Source: Eulemur rufifrons (Eukaryota > Chordata > Mammalia > Primates > Lemuridae). Taken from it: a stretch of DNA of 64,000 nucleotides. Position 1 is the stretch's first letter. Every line of letters begins with the position of its first letter. The notes below the pieces were generated by a model that saw only the letters and a program-made list of their open reading frames with translations, was not told the DNA's origin and did not search any database. Made by a program: the position numbers and the translations under genes. Where the stretch lies: NCBI RefSeq assembly GCF_041146395.1, contig NC_090989.1:224286843-224350842 (forward strand), in the 5' to 3' direction. Below, in pieces: positions 11,432 to 23,104 of this stretch.

Positions 11432-11474
11432 GGGGAGTCAGGGCTGGGGAACTTGGGGGCTGGGGAACTTGGGG
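11432..11474 (+). other. G-quadruplex-capable G-rich tract with 16-bp tandem duplication
   Basis: Six G runs lie at 11432-11435, 11441-11443, 11446-11449, 11455-11459, 11462-11465 and 11471-11474, separated by loops of 2 or 5 bases. The unit GCTGGGGAACTTGGGG occurs twice with a 16-bp period from 11443. Confidence 0.85.
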
Positions 11475-11635
11475 CCTCAAGATCACATGTGGCCCTGCAG
11501 ATCCCCAAGTGTGGCTCCTCGACCGAATCCAAACTTCACAGAACAAATTCTGTAAAATTTAGATTCAGTCAAAAGGCCTCGCTCAAGGACCTCGAAGGCT
11601 ACATGTGGCCCCAACGCCATAGGTTTAGCCCATTA
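11443..11635. mobile_element. MITE-like hAT-type element forming a long imperfect hairpin
   Basis: The left arm ('ggggaacttggggcctcaag', 'cacatgtggccctgcag', 'gaatccaaacttcacagaac') is answered by a right arm in reverse complement ('tctgtaaaatttagattcag', 'tacatgtggccccaacg'). This is a short palindromic DNA element. A repeat beginning GGGGTGGGGAACCTG with this inverted layout is common in mammalian genomes. I cannot give the exact family name. Confidence 0.65.
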
Positions 11636-11639
11636 ATTT

Positions 11640-11860
11640 TCTCATTCCTTTTTTAAATTACAGCTTTATTAAGGCATAATTTATTAATATTTAGCCACCC
11701 ATTCAAGTATACATTATACATTTATACAATTGTGCAAAAATCACCACGGTCTAGTTTTAGAATACTTCCATCATCCCAAAAAGTTCCTTTGTGTCTGTGT
11801 ACAATCAATCTCCTCTCCACCTGAGGCCCCAGGTAACCACTGATCTCCTTTCTGTCTTTG
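11640..11860 (-). mobile_element. Old L1 fragment
   Basis: 'ttacagctttattaaggc', 'ttgtgcaaaaatcaccac', 'tcatcccaaaaagttcc' and 'ggccccaggtaaccactgat' follow the complement of an old L1 3' region. Confidence 0.65.
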
Positions 11861-12684
11861 TTTATACTGCAATACACTGTTGTTGTTGTTGTTTTTCTCA
11901 TTATTTAGTTGCTTGTCTTTTTACTTGGAGCAAACATTAGTTTATGAATGAGAAGACTTAATTTCTAACACATTGTTTGATATATGACACAGGACAGTGA
12001 CCAGCCTGGAAGTCAAGAGAAATGATGGATTCACTGGCATCATAAACTTTGGATATTCTAGACTTTAGCAGAACCTGAATTATCCAGTTCCCTTAGGGCT
12101 TCAGTTAATTTGTAAAAATCATTCCAATTAAATTCTGTCTCTGAATTTATAAAGTCAAAGGCATAATTTTGCTCTCTTATAAGCGCCAAGCAATTTGGAT
12201 TTTATCACATCAATGTGCCTTGGAAAAATGTCAAGGTCCAGAGGTTTTGTTTTATTTTCTTTTCTTTTACACTCCCTTGCTTTATTAGTTTCAAACATCT
12301 TCACTCCTTGGTTTGCTGCTTAAAATGATAATTTTACTAACCTAAGGCAATATAATTTCAGGGACATTATGTCTTACACCCTCCAAAATATGTTTTTATA
12401 TAAAGCAATGTTTTAAAAAGCTGGACAATTTCATTTTTTAAAGTGTATATATCTAGCTTCTCTCAGAAAATCCTTAGATCTAGCAATACATGTTTCCACA
12501 GCTGGAGCTAAGTACTGACCATCCACTTTAGATAGAATGTGTGTTCTTCAGTTTGCCAAGGCCCCACCTGTTCCCTAGTGAATCCCACCAAGACATTCAA
12601 GCTCCTTGCCTAGTCCTGCTGGACATCTGAGTTTGCCATCTTAGGGTGAAACCTATACAACAGATTTTGTTATTGCTGTTTTTT
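11861..12684. other. Stretch with no assigned gene
   Basis: Starts with a short TTG repeat (about 11877-11892) and continues as unique AT-rich DNA. Confidence 0.4.
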
Positions 12685-12960
12685 ATTGACGGATAACAGA
12701 GTAAAGCTCACTAATCTTAAATTTACAGGTTAATGTGGGTTTTTTTTTTTACTTATGTATACATATTTGTAACCACACCACAGATGTATACATATTCAAA
12801 CTGACTCTTTCTCTTCCCTCCCCAACATATAGATACCCAATACATTCCACCACTTCTATCTCCCCACACTTCCAATGTATTAATATTTATTTTTGTTGGA
12901 TTAATATTTATTTTTCATTATTATGACTATATAGATGATATTCATAGATGAGCCTCATAG
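12685..12960 (-). mobile_element. Old L1 fragment, strongly diverged
   Basis: 'ttgacggataacagagt', 'taaccacaccacagatg' and the following order resemble the complement of old L1 sequence. Weak match. Confidence 0.35.
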
Positions 12961-13474
12961 TATCCTATGATTATTTTTCATTATTACTCAACCTCTTATT
13001 TTCCCTGAAATTAATAATTTTATAACAGGTATAATATTTAATAAGAGTGTTGTAGTTTTGTTTGCTTAATACCATACACTTATTAATTCATTCCTAAACT
13101 CTGAAAAAGTTGTTTAAATATGTTTTCATGTTTCAGATGGATCAGGTATTCTTTTATTAATAATTTCATTTTCTTCAAGAAATCTATCCTAGGGTCTTGT
13201 GATCTATCTTCTCTTGGAATAGTTGCCCTTATGTCTCATGCACAGCTCAAGGATCTCCTTTTATCATCATCCTGCAGATTACCTTCTTCTCCATCTCGTG
13301 TTGAATTCCCTTGATTCCTATAACCCATGTCTTCCTCTTTCATGGTTTATACCTTTATTTTGGTGGAGTGTATCTTCTAATAGCTTCCTGAGAAAGCGTG
13401 TGTATCAGGTGAAGTTTTTGAGACCTTGTATATCTGAAAATGTTTTTATTGTACACACACATTCGGTTGATGGG

Positions 13475-13850
13475 CTGGTTTAACAGTTAGGCTACACCAA
13501 GCTATGCTGTAGCAACATAACCCCAAAGTCTCGGTAGCTTAATGAAACAGAAGTTTATTTCTACTCACATCCCAGACCAAAGCAGGCCAGCCAACACTTA
13601 CATAAGGCTGCTTTCATCTGGCAATTCCACAAGTTAGGAGTCCTTCACATCGGCTGTCAGGACAAGGGTGTGAGAGTGCAGAGAAGGCACAACCACCCTT
13701 CATTGTCACAGACCAGAAGTGCCTTCTTATTCCACTCACATTCCTTTAGCAACTATCATTCATATTACCTGACCTAAATCCACAGGGACTAGCAAATGTA
13801 GACAGGAGCATGGATATTTGTTGACCACATAAGCTCTACCACAGTTGAAT
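13475..13850 (-). repeat. Ancient LTR/MER-type repeat (family A of this window)
   Basis: 'aacataaccccaaagtctcg' followed by 'gtagcttaatgaaacag' and 'aagtttatttctactcac', and ending in 'cataagctctaccac', match a common old repeat read from its complement. Related copies lie at about 41100-41580 and 42730-43060. Confidence 0.5.
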
Positions 13851-14029
13851 TCAGAATTCTAGGTCGGAACTCCTTTCCATTTGGAATTCTGTAGGGACTG
13901 CTCCATGTCTTCCAACTTCCAGTTTGCTGTTGAGAAACCATTTTAATTATTGACATTTGTTTATGACTAGTCCCTGTTCTCCTACCACAGAACCTTATAG
14001 GATTTTCACTTTGTTCCTAGTTTTTATGA

Positions 14030-14412
14030 GTAGCATTGTGTCCCCCCTAAAATTTAGATGTTGAAGCCCTCACCCCCCAGTACCTCAGAATGTGACTGTA
14101 TTTGGAGATAGGGCCTTTAAAGATATAAGTAAGGTAAAAGGAGGTTTTATGGGTAGGCCTTAATCCAATATGACAGGTGTACTTATAAGAAGAAGAGATT
14201 AGGACACAAACAACACTGACCAAGGATGACCATGTGAAGAGACAGCTAGAAGGTGACCATCTGCAAGCCAAGGAGAGAGGGCTCAGAAGAAACCAAACCT
14301 GCTAGCACCTTGATCTTAGACTTCTATCCTCCAGAACTGTGAGAAAATTAATATCCTCCAGAACCCAGTCTGTGGTATTTTGTTATGGCAGCCCCAGGAA
14401 AATGATACACCA
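14030..14412 (+). mobile_element. MLT1-type LTR (ERVL-MaLR)
   Basis: 'attgtgtcccccctaaaatt', 'gaatgtgactgtatttgg', 'gagatagggcctttaaag', 'cttataagaagaagagatt', 'gcaagccaaggagagaggg', 'cctccagaactgtgag' and 'gtctgtggtattttgttatg' follow the MLT1 order. Confidence 0.88.
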
Positions 14413-15560
14413 GTGTTCTGAAATTGCATAATAATGTACCCTGGGATGGACCTCTGAGAATCATCTGTTTTCCGGACACTCAAGTAGGCTTTTAAATCTG
14501 CAGACTTATGTCCTTGGATTTTCTTGAATTATAGTATTGACGATTTACTCCCTTCCATTTTCTCTGTCACTCTGTGTGTCACTTTTACACAGATGTTGAA
14601 CTTCTTGTTCTGGTCCTACGATGTTTTTCTTTTTCTTTTTCTTTTTTTTTTTTTAACTTTTGTTTTCCATCTTTTTGCTCTGCTTTCTGGGAGATTGGCT
14701 CAAATTTATCATCCAAACTTTCTCTGAATTTTTTATTCCACTATTACATATTTTTTAATTTCTCTGAGCTCCCTTTTTCTTCCTTGAATGTTCCTCCTTA
14801 AAATAACATAATACTGTCTCATGAATGCAATATCTCCTCTATCCCTCTATAAATATTCATGATAGTTTTCTTCTTCCAGAGTAGTCTTGGTTACTTTCAA
14901 ATTGATTTGTTTGTTTGTTTGTTGTTTTGGTCTCTATCTTTCCTGTTGGTGGTTTTCCATAGATGTCTGATAATCTTTGGTTGTCTACTCAAATTTAGGA
15001 GTCAGGTACTAAAAAATCTTCTTGGAAGTTCTGATCCCACGGGTAAAGCTTGTTGACTGTGGGCTTCAGTTTGGGTCATCTGGCTGGGCCATTTAGTTTA
15101 GTCACTTTTGATGTCAGTAACTTTATGTCTTTCTTCTGGAGGTGTCAGATATCCCAGAAAAGAATTTTCCAATCTCCAGTGGTCTGGGATTAGATTAGGG
15201 GTAAAAGACTTGGGATTATATTGGGTTATATATTCTCACTGACCCTTTCCTCTCCATTTATAGTACTGAACCCTATCCCCAGATGTGCCAAGTGTTCTCC
15301 AGAAAGTGACTGTCCCTATTTACCCTATCTAGCCTCTGCCGGGCTGGGAGACGGGTGGTTATCTGGCTACACAGGGTTAAATAAAGGATCTAGAGATCTA
15401 ACCATGTCTTAAACAGACCCATAACCCAGTCCTCCTGTGTTTAACCCCCCTCTATCCCCGCCTGACACTCCTAAGCCTTTTGGGATGTCTGTGATGCAGT
15501 CAGGTACTTCCCAGCTTTCTCCAAGGAGAATTTAGGGATCATTTTTCTCACATCTATTAA
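14413..15560. repeat. Probable ancient repeat, T-rich, family not resolved
   Basis: Order and wording ('ctgctttctgggagattgg', 'tttctctgagctccc', 'atgcaatatctcctctat', 'gatgtctgataatctttgg', 'gaccatttagttta'-like, 'tggctacacagggttaaat') resemble a long old mammalian interspersed repeat. It includes (TTTG)n at about 14906-14922 and a T run near 14645-14656. I see no gene in it. Confidence 0.4.
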
Positions 15561-16074
15561 ATAACCTGCCTCTTGTCTATACGGCTTCTAAATTCCAAAA
15601 TCTCGCTGTTCTTTTCCTCCTCCTAATCTCATCATTATTGTCAGTTTCTACCTTAAAACACAATTCCTTTACTGTCATTTTATTATGTTTCAGGAGAAAG
15701 CCAAAGTAAATGCATGTATTTAATTGATCACCTTTACTCAGAAGTCCATTTTGATTTTTACACGGGAACAAAAAGCTGGCTCAGAAGTGTTTGAAGAGAT
15801 GGCCATGCCCACATTCAGTCTATCTGGTCAACGATTATGTCCACAGAACAGAAATTACAACTCTGACTTGCGCTTCTATTATATGTGAGGAACAAGTTCA
15901 TTCACTTTTGATTCACTTGTCAGCTGAAAAGGAACCTAACTGCTAGTATCTTTAACTATATAGCAAAAGGAATCTTGTAAAACTCTTCCTATCTTCCTGG
16001 CTTTAGCCTCTGAATATAGTTTAAGATTACTACCAATCCTCCCCAACGCTTGATTTTCTTCCAAAATACCAAAG
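15561..16074. other. Stretch with no assigned feature
   Basis: Unique-looking DNA with no supported exon or RNA gene. Confidence 0.4.
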
Positions 16075-16312
16075 CTTCCAATTTTAAAATTGATGCATAA
16101 TAGATGTACACAGCTTTGGAGTACAAGTGAAATTTAATACATGCATGAAATTTGGAAAGATCAAATCAGTGTACTTGGGATATCCATCACCTTAAGTATT
16201 TGTCTTCTCTTCTAGCTATTTTGAAATACACAACAGATTATTGTAAACTATAGTCATCCTACTGATATATCTAACATTAGGTCTTATTTCTTCTATCAAA
16301 CTGTTTATTTGT
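16075..16312. mobile_element. L1 fragment (3' region, middle-aged)
   Basis: 'gatcaaatcagtgtacttg', 'ggatatccatcacctta', 'cttctcttctagctatttt' and 'attattgtaaactatagtca' follow an L1 3' UTR-associated sequence closely. Confidence 0.7.
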
Positions 16313-16540
16313 ACCCATTTTTGAGTGATCATAGGTGTTAGGCACTTTTACATGCATAATCCCATTTAATCCTCCCTGCAACCCTATAATGTCCATTTTA
16401 TTATCCCTATTTTACAAAGAAGGAAGCCAAGGCTCTGAAAATTAAAGGATTTGTTCAACACATCTATCAAGTGGTAAAGTTAAGGTTTGAATCCAAGTCA
16501 GCCTGACTTTAGATCCCTTTCCACTCCACTATGCTGACTT
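16313..16540 (-). repeat. MIR SINE
   Basis: Complement of MIR: 'taatcccatttaatcctccc', 'tccctattttacaaagaagg', 'gaatccaagtcagcctgac' and 'ccactccactatgctg'. Nearly full length. Confidence 0.85.
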
Positions 16541-16624
16541 AATGATCATTTCTTGTTGGGGCTTCACAAGCATTCATTTTCATGTCTCTCGCTCATTTAA
16601 TTACATTCCCTTTTCATTTTCCAT

Positions 16625-17010
16625 TCCAGTCTTCTATACTATTTGCCTTATGTCAGTGAATGGCAACCAGTTGCTTGAGCCTTTGCAAATTTCTGGACCA
16701 TCTTCTCTTCTAACCTGTATCTGGCTACCTTCTTACCCACCTTAGACATCACTTCCTTGAGAAAGAGTCCATGACCTCCCAAGGATTGATTTGGTGCCTT
16801 TTATGTGCCACAGTAGCACTTCGGTAGCACTCCTGCTTGCCCTATCAAAGCAGTAATTACTCTGTATAGAAATTTCCCAACTACACTAGACTATAGGCTT
16901 CTGAGGACTATGGCAATATTTATTAATTTATAAGATATGTCTATAGCCTAATACAGTGCCTGGCACATACCAGGTGCTCACTAAATATTTTATTGAATGA
17001 AAGACTGAAT
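16625..17010 (+). mobile_element. L2 LINE 3' end
   Basis: Runs to 'acagtgcctggcacatacc', 'aggtgctcactaaatatt' and 'ttattgaatga', the usual L2 3' end. The part before it ('ctagactataggcttctgag') fits the L2 3' UTR. Confidence 0.75.
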
Positions 17011-17829
17011 GAAGTTACACATATACCTCTGTCTCAATTAAAAGATTTTCTCACTTAAAATAATGTCCTAATGATATTTTAGCATTTGTCAAATAAGATT
17101 TCCTAAAAGTCTTTAATGCTTTTCATTTATTATTCAGAATGTAGATCTATTTTATTATTAACACCCACATTCTAAATTATAGTGTGAATATTAATCCATG
17201 AAGTAAATGCTGACAAATTTTCAAAATTATTGAATTTGACTGTGAAATTTTAAAATTTGAATTTTTATTCTAATATAAACTAAAAGCCTACCTTATTCTC
17301 ATATAAAAATCTAGCATGCTTTGAAGCCTTCAATTTTTATTGAAAAAATTCCATTACATAAAGTACAAGGGAAGAAAATAATCAGAAAAGTATTTCTGAT
17401 CTCCAGTTGTTACTATAAATAGATCTGTTGCAATTTTTTCTTTGGGCCTGTGTGATAAAACTTCTTAGCATAATTCATTAGGAAATAAAAATTCATACAA
17501 CTGTTATCAGAATTTATGTAAAATGTTTCTCAGAAGATGTAGTTTTCTCCAGCTCAAACATTCTATGACTCTAGCCAAATTAAAAGAGCAGATTGATGGA
17601 ATAAAATATAAAGAATGGGGAGAAACAATAACTCTTTCCCTGAAAAAAGCCTAACTTTGTACATAGTTTTTAGAAAAATTGCAAAAAATTCAACTGCTTT
17701 GTCCTGATACCCAAGGCAAATCGTTAGAGTAACTTGAGAGTCCTCTTGTGAATTCAAGTTGGAATCATGGAAGGTTTAGTGAGGCCACAGTCAACCTTTG
17801 AGCTACCCGTGAGGAAAGAAATTCATAGA
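17011..17829. other. AT-rich stretch with no assigned feature
   Basis: Very AT-rich with no gene or clear repeat. Confidence 0.4.
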
Positions 17830-18215
17830 TCAAATATTAATTGTCCAGGTACATTCATACCATGGCAACCCAGAAATGGAAATTAACACTCTCCAAGTAG
17901 AGGCAACAGTATGGATGAATCTTACAAACATGTTGTTGACTGGATGGAAAAGATTCCACTTACATAAACTTCAGAAGAAGATTAAACTGGTCTATGGTGT
18001 TGACAGGATATTTGGTACCCTTGGAGGAGCTCAGCTGGGAAGGCACTTGATGGAGCTTCTGGAAGCTGGTAATGTTCTCTTTCTTGACCTGTTACATTGG
18101 TATGTTTACATTGTTAAATTCATCGAGCTGTACATTTATCACTGGGAACTTTATGTATGTTATGCATTGAAACAAATTTTACAAATAATAAAACAAGATA
18201 AAGCATTATCAGTTT
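17830..18215 (+). mobile_element. Old L1 3' end (L1M-type)
   Basis: 'gtatggatgaatcttacaaa', 'ttccacttacataaacttc', 'aaactggtctatggtgttg', 'gctggtaatgttctctttct', 'aaattcatcgagctgtac' and a final 'caaataataaaacaag' follow the old L1 3' end. The 140-codon frame at 17876-18298 lies in this 3' UTR and extends past it, so it is not a gene. Confidence 0.8.
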
Positions 18216-19374
18216 ACCACTTCCCAACAATCTCCTCTCTCCAAGAGGCTCCCAATTTAGGGAAGAGTACCCTGAACTATGACATTTATGTGGCTTAATG
18301 GCAAACAATCTAAAACTATTGTAACAGGATGTTGAAATAGAAGTTTCACTGGGATAACCAAATACAGCCAATAAGATATTCCAAAACCAGATCCCCATAC
18401 ACAGAATTTACCAAGGAAATTCTGAGAACAATTTCCAACACTCTTGGTCCCACAGAATTTTTGAAGAGATTTTTTGGAGAGTATTTTACCAAGGAGAATT
18501 CCCACTTCTGCTTATAGGGTGGATAAATGAACAAGGGCTGTTGCTTCCTTTCAAGGCTTCTAAGACACCTTTCAGAGAGCCTGAAATCAGCATTTTCCTG
18601 AAGCTAAGAGAGCCAGAGGATGCTGCCTGACTCTGGCCCAGGGATGCTAGAGCATCCCGGATACAAAGGTAGAGGTTGCATTAGAATCAACCAGGCTTGG
18701 CAGGCCAAGGAATTCATGAGCATTTCAATAGACCAGATGCTCCTATATGAGAGAGATCCAGCCAAGTGTCATTTGGAGTTCTGTCTCATAGAGTCACTCA
18801 GAGAGTGGAGGACTTTAGCAGCAAAAACCTAGCGGGGGCTACAAATGAGTCCCAAGCAAACACTAGGAATAGAGATGCATGAACGAGGTGAAATGACCTC
18901 TAGGAGAGAAGTCTTCAGGAAAACAATCTTCCCAAGGACCCAGGAAAGCCCCAAGAAAATGAGAGAGTCAGTTGTGAACACCCACCGAGCATAGAAAGTG
19001 CAACACCAGATTACAACAGCGTCAGTTCTATGAGCGCTTTCTTATTCATTACCATTCCTCCAACAGTAAGGGGGCAGAACCTGTCTAGCCAGCTGGGGTG
19101 GGAGAAGAAAAAAGAAATGGCACAAAGTGGAGAGAAAAGGCCAACCATGCCTTCTTCTTCTTCTTCTTTCCCACTAGGCTGACAGTCTGAAGCACATCCC
19201 AGCTGGAGGAAGAGTTGCCATTAAAGATAAGGTGGAGTTTTGATTATTATCTTGGCTAGACATTCTGGTGCCAGACTTGAAATTATGTTGGCAACTAAAC
19301 ACTTTTGCCCAAGAATAAGGATAAAGTCATGGGATCTTCCCATGTTTCCATATGGGAATGGCAAGGATTTACCC
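18216..19374. other. Stretch with no assigned gene; short (TTC)n
   Basis: Unique-looking purine-rich DNA, with a TTC repeat at 19151-19168. No exon that I can support. Confidence 0.4.
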
Positions 19375-19694
19375 CTACTGAATGTACTTTGTGTTTTTGT
19401 TTTTGTTTTTGTTTGCGACAGAGTCTCGCTCTGTTGCCTAGGCTAGGGTGCCATGGTGTCGGCCTAGCTCACAGCAACCTCCTGGGCTCAAACGATCCTC
19501 CTGCCCGAGTAGCTGGAACTATAGGTGCGTACCATCACCCCTGGCTAATTTTCTATTTTTTTTTTTTAGTAGAGACGGGGTCTCATTCTTGCTCAGGCTG
19601 ATCTTGAACTCCTGAGCTCAAGTGATGCTCCTGCCTCGGCCTCCCAGAGTGCTAGTATTACAAGCGTGAGCCACCGTACCTGGCCTACTGAATG
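19375..19694 (-). mobile_element. Alu SINE, full length, strepsirrhine type, with target duplication
   Basis: 'ctactgaatg' at 19375-19384 is repeated at 19685-19694. Between them lies a minus-strand Alu whose tail is GTTTTT-rich on + (19390-19412), with 'gagtctcgctctgttgccta', 'tctatttttttttttagtag' and 'cagagtgctagtattacaag'. The reading 'agagtgct' is the complement of the strepsirrhine 'agcactct'. Confidence 0.94.
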
Positions 19695-20106
19695 CAGTTT
19701 GAAGGGGCATTATGGGAAACCATAATAAAGACATGTTTTGATTTCATCTACTAGTCATACATTTGCCGTATGGGTTACATAGGCATTTATATTAGCATAC
19801 TCAGTTTTTATAAAGTTTATTGCTAAATGATGATTTATTCCTAGAGAGAGAATGCTTTTGGCATGCTAATTTCACAGTGTGCCTGTCTATACCAGCACTA
19901 AGCTTCCCTTTGGCCCCATCCCTTTCCTTTCTGAGCTCGGATCCCCATTTTAGCCACCCTACCTCTCAGGTTACCTATTTTACCTTCCATTTCTGCAAGC
20001 TATTTCTCTCAATTCTGTTCAAATAATCCAAGTGAAAATTTCAGCTAGTAAAAGTTTTAATCATACCTTTTAGGACTATTTTCATTTTATTTGATGGTTT
20101 GATGGC

Positions 20107-20278
20107 TCTTAAACAAAGGTTCTCAAACTTTGGCAGGTAACAGAATCATCTGGGCAACTTGGCACACCTATAGAGGTCAAGGCCTCATTCTACTTTTATA
20201 CGCCAGGGCCTTTGTGTTTGTTGTCAGCTCTCCAGGTAATTCTGATTCTCCCAAAGTTTGAGAGCTTCTGTCTTAAAA
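20107..20278 (+). mobile_element. hAT-Charlie MER5-type element with terminal repeats and 8-bp target duplication
   Basis: The left end 'ggttctcaaactttgg' and the right end 'ccaaagtttgagagcttctg' are inverted copies (13 of 13 in TCTCAAACTTTGG). The flanks 'tcttaaac' (20107-20114) and 'tcttaaaa' (20271-20278) match at 7 of 8 bases, the target-duplication length expected for hAT elements. Confidence 0.85.
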
Positions 20279-21249
20279 GACACAAATTGCCAATGGGTGG
20301 GACATAGGTTTAAGGACATGGCAGTTATGTCACCTGGATCTAATATCCAAATTCTACCTCTTACTCTGCACCAGCACCATGCTGCCACATTGTTCATGAG
20401 AATTACAGAGAACGTACAGTTGGAATGTGCCATCATATGGTGACCAGTCTGCTCTTGCCCAGCTAATTGTGAGCCGGGACCAGGAGCAACAGACCAGGCA
20501 AGTCTGGCCAGAGACCACACATAGCTTGCTTTTTTCTCTTCTAAAAATGTCCTGGTGCTTACCATGCCACCTGAATTGTTATGGTGATATGTAGGGGTGT
20601 GAGTTGGGGTGAAGTGAGCTGGAAGGATGTTGGAGAATATCAAAATGGGAAAAAGGCATTTCAGAAATTCATGTAAAATTTGGTCTGATGGTGACAGACA
20701 TCATCAGGGGCCAACAAAATTTCTAAAGATTCTATAAATCTGTCTAGTCTCTGTCCTTCAAGTAGTTTGAAGTATTTAGGGAGATAATAGTTACTTAAAC
20801 AGAGATATCCCATAGTAGTGACATATTACTTAAAAGGCAAATATAAATCAATAAGAAAAACACTAAGACTGTAGTATATTAATACAAGGGGAAAAGATAT
20901 ACATATACACAAAAGAAAATACAACTATATGGTGAACTAACATGGAAAAATATACAACTCACCTAACTAATAAACACACAAAGAGAAAATATTTTAATGT
21001 ATCTTCAGCTTATTGAAGTTGCAAAAATAAAAAAAATACTCAGTGAGGGTGCTATGAGATAGAATCTCTCATAATATTGCTTATAAAGCGGTACAAACCA
21101 ACAAAAACCAAAATTATGTTTGTCATATTTTATCATTAACTTTTTGTCTTGAAAAAGGTCTGTCTACTTTTCATCTAGATTCACTGATTGTTTTATTATT
21201 ATTGTTATTTAGTCTTATTTTAATATTACTACTATAATTATCATCATCA
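20279..21249. other. Stretch with no assigned gene
   Basis: 20279-20640 is mixed unique DNA. 20780-21120 is A-rich and may be a decayed L1 piece. The 139-codon minus frame at 20224-20643 has no recognisable domain and overlaps the MER5 element. Confidence 0.4.
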
Positions 21250-21640
21250 TTGATGACCATTATGAGTAAATTGTAGACATCATACCATTCTCTAACTGCA
21301 GTGTAAGTATCAAATTCAAGAAATATTGCTTTGATAAATACTATTATCAAATATACAGTTCATATGCAGATTTTGCCGATTGCTCCAATAATATTCTCTG
21401 CAGCATTTATTTTCCTGATCCTGGATCCCTCATTGCCTTTATTTACGCTGTCTCTTTAGTCTCTCTTAATCCGTACCAGTTCCTCAGCCTTTGTCTTTCA
21501 TGACACTGACATTTTTTTAAGAATATAATAAGTAGTTGTTTTGTAGAACGTCCTTCAATTTAAGCTTGTCTACTATTTCCTTATGGTTAGATTCAGGCAC
21601 TTTCGGCAGGAGTCTATAACTTTTGACCTAATAAATTCCA
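21250..21640. mobile_element. Old L1-derived repeat (second copy)
   Basis: 'cagttcctcagcctttgtc', 'tttcatgacactgacattt', 'gtagaacgtccttcaattt' and 'tttccttatggttagattca' repeat the order of 10840-11430 with more decay. Confidence 0.6.
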
Positions 21641-21724
21641 CTTCTGGGAATCTGTCATGAGGAAATAATAAACATGTTCAAATGAATTTATATGGCTTTA
21701 GAGCGGCACAAATGTCAAATAATA

Positions 21725-21815
21725 ATAAAAATTATGTTCTGAGAGTGTGCTTGGTATCCGGCAGCACGCTCTGCGCTCTACTCACATTATCTTAATTAAT
21801 CTTCTCAACGAGGGC
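21725..21815 (-). repeat. MIR fragment
   Basis: 'gtgtgcttggtatccggc', 'cactctactcacattatctt'-like and 'aattaatcttctcaacgagg' resemble the complement of the MIR 3' part. Short and diverged. Confidence 0.5.
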
Positions 21816-22315
21816 ACGGCAGCCTCCGTTCACTGCCTACACGACGCCTGTCCTCTCCCTTGTCTCGCTTTGTTTTGGCAGCTCAAGAGAAGGAATCAAA
21901 ACAGTTCTGAGCCGACCGTGGTTATCCACTTTTCTTCACCGCATGCTCTTTCTTGCCCTTCCTTGCAGCTGAGGAGGAGCATCTGACCCATTTCTGACCA
22001 GCAAACACTATAGACAAATTTCCCAGAGGACGTCTAGGAAAGATGGAGCCTCCCATGGAGAAAGCTTTGGCCTCCTTCTTTCTTTCTTTTTGTGCTGCTG
22101 GTGTGTGCTGGGGCTGCTCACAGACACAGGAGACATTTATAGCCACTTGGTCATAAGAATGACGACCAAAGGCCATCATGCTGAGGGTGGCAGAGTGAAG
22201 GGACAGAAAGGACCTCAGTTCTTGATGGCACTGTTGAGTCGCTGACCCAGTTCTGGACCATCTTCTCTGCTTGACTTTGGTAAAAAACTTAGATATTTAA
22301 GACATTTTGTATGTG
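21816..22315. other. Stretch with no assigned feature
   Basis: Slightly GC-richer unique DNA, with a short CTTT repeat near 22075-22092. Minus-strand frames here have no recognisable domain. Confidence 0.4.
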
Positions 22316-22612
22316 TTTGTTTGTTTTTAGAGACAAAGTCTCACTCTGTCACCCAGGCTGCAGTGCAATGGCGTGATCATAGCCACTGCAGCCTTGAATT
22401 CCTAGGCTCAAGTGATCCTCTCCTGCCTCAGCCTCCTGAGTAGCTGGGACTGCAGTCACACACCACCATGTCTGGCTAATTTTTTTAATATTTTTTGTAA
22501 AGACGGGGTCTCACTATGTTGCCCAGGCAGGTCTTGAACTTCTGGCCTTAAACAATACTTCCACTTTGGCCTCCCAAAATGCTAGGATTACAGGATTTAA
22601 GCCACTTTCAAC
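22316..22612 (-). mobile_element. Alu SINE (older, AluJ-like)
   Basis: 'agacaaagtctcactctgtc', 'acccaggctgcagtgcaat', 'cctcctgagtagctgggac', 'cactatgttgcccaggcag' and 'cctcccaaaatgctagg' read as the complement of Alu. It lacks the strepsirrhine-specific readings and is more diverged, so it may predate the split. Confidence 0.88.
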
Positions 22613-22654
22613 TGAACTTTTAGTGTCTTGCTGCTACAGACATTACTAACAGAT

Positions 22655-22905
22655 GCGGGTAATGATAATAACAGAAATAGTTACATGTCACCCTTAGTGC
22701 TTTACATCATTTAATCTTTATAACAATCCTGTGAAAAAGATACCACTATTAACCCCTATTTTACAGACGAAGAAGCTGAATACAGAGATATTAAGTAATG
22801 TGCCAAAAGTCGCACAGCTAATAAGGAAAAATTTGGGATGTGAATCCAGGTAGTTGGACCTCAGAGTTCAAACTCCCAACAACAACTACATTATCCTGCC
22901 TCCTC
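22655..22905 (-). repeat. MIR SINE
   Basis: 'gtgctttacatcatttaatc', 'cctattttacagacgaag', 'aagtcgcacagctaataagg' and 'gaatccaggtagttgg' follow the complement of MIR, nearly full length. Confidence 0.85.
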
Positions 22906-23104
22906 CTCAGCAAAGACATGGTTACATAAATTACAACATATATAATCAATGAAAAATTAGTAAACACATGGTAAGAAAGAGCAAATTAAAATGCTCATGA
23001 GAAAATATGGCTCTTTCATTTATTTTCTTTCCTGTGCTCCATTTTAGTAGTCAAATCTCTTTGCAGCTCACTAATTTAAGCAAAAAAATCAATTTATCAG
23101 AAGG

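Noticed and set aside
17876..18298. 140-codon plus-strand frame
   Set aside because: Most of it lies in the 3' end of an old L1, which is non-coding, so it is a chance frame.
20224..20643. 139-codon minus-strand frame
   Set aside because: Overlaps a MER5-type element and has no recognisable domain or splice context.
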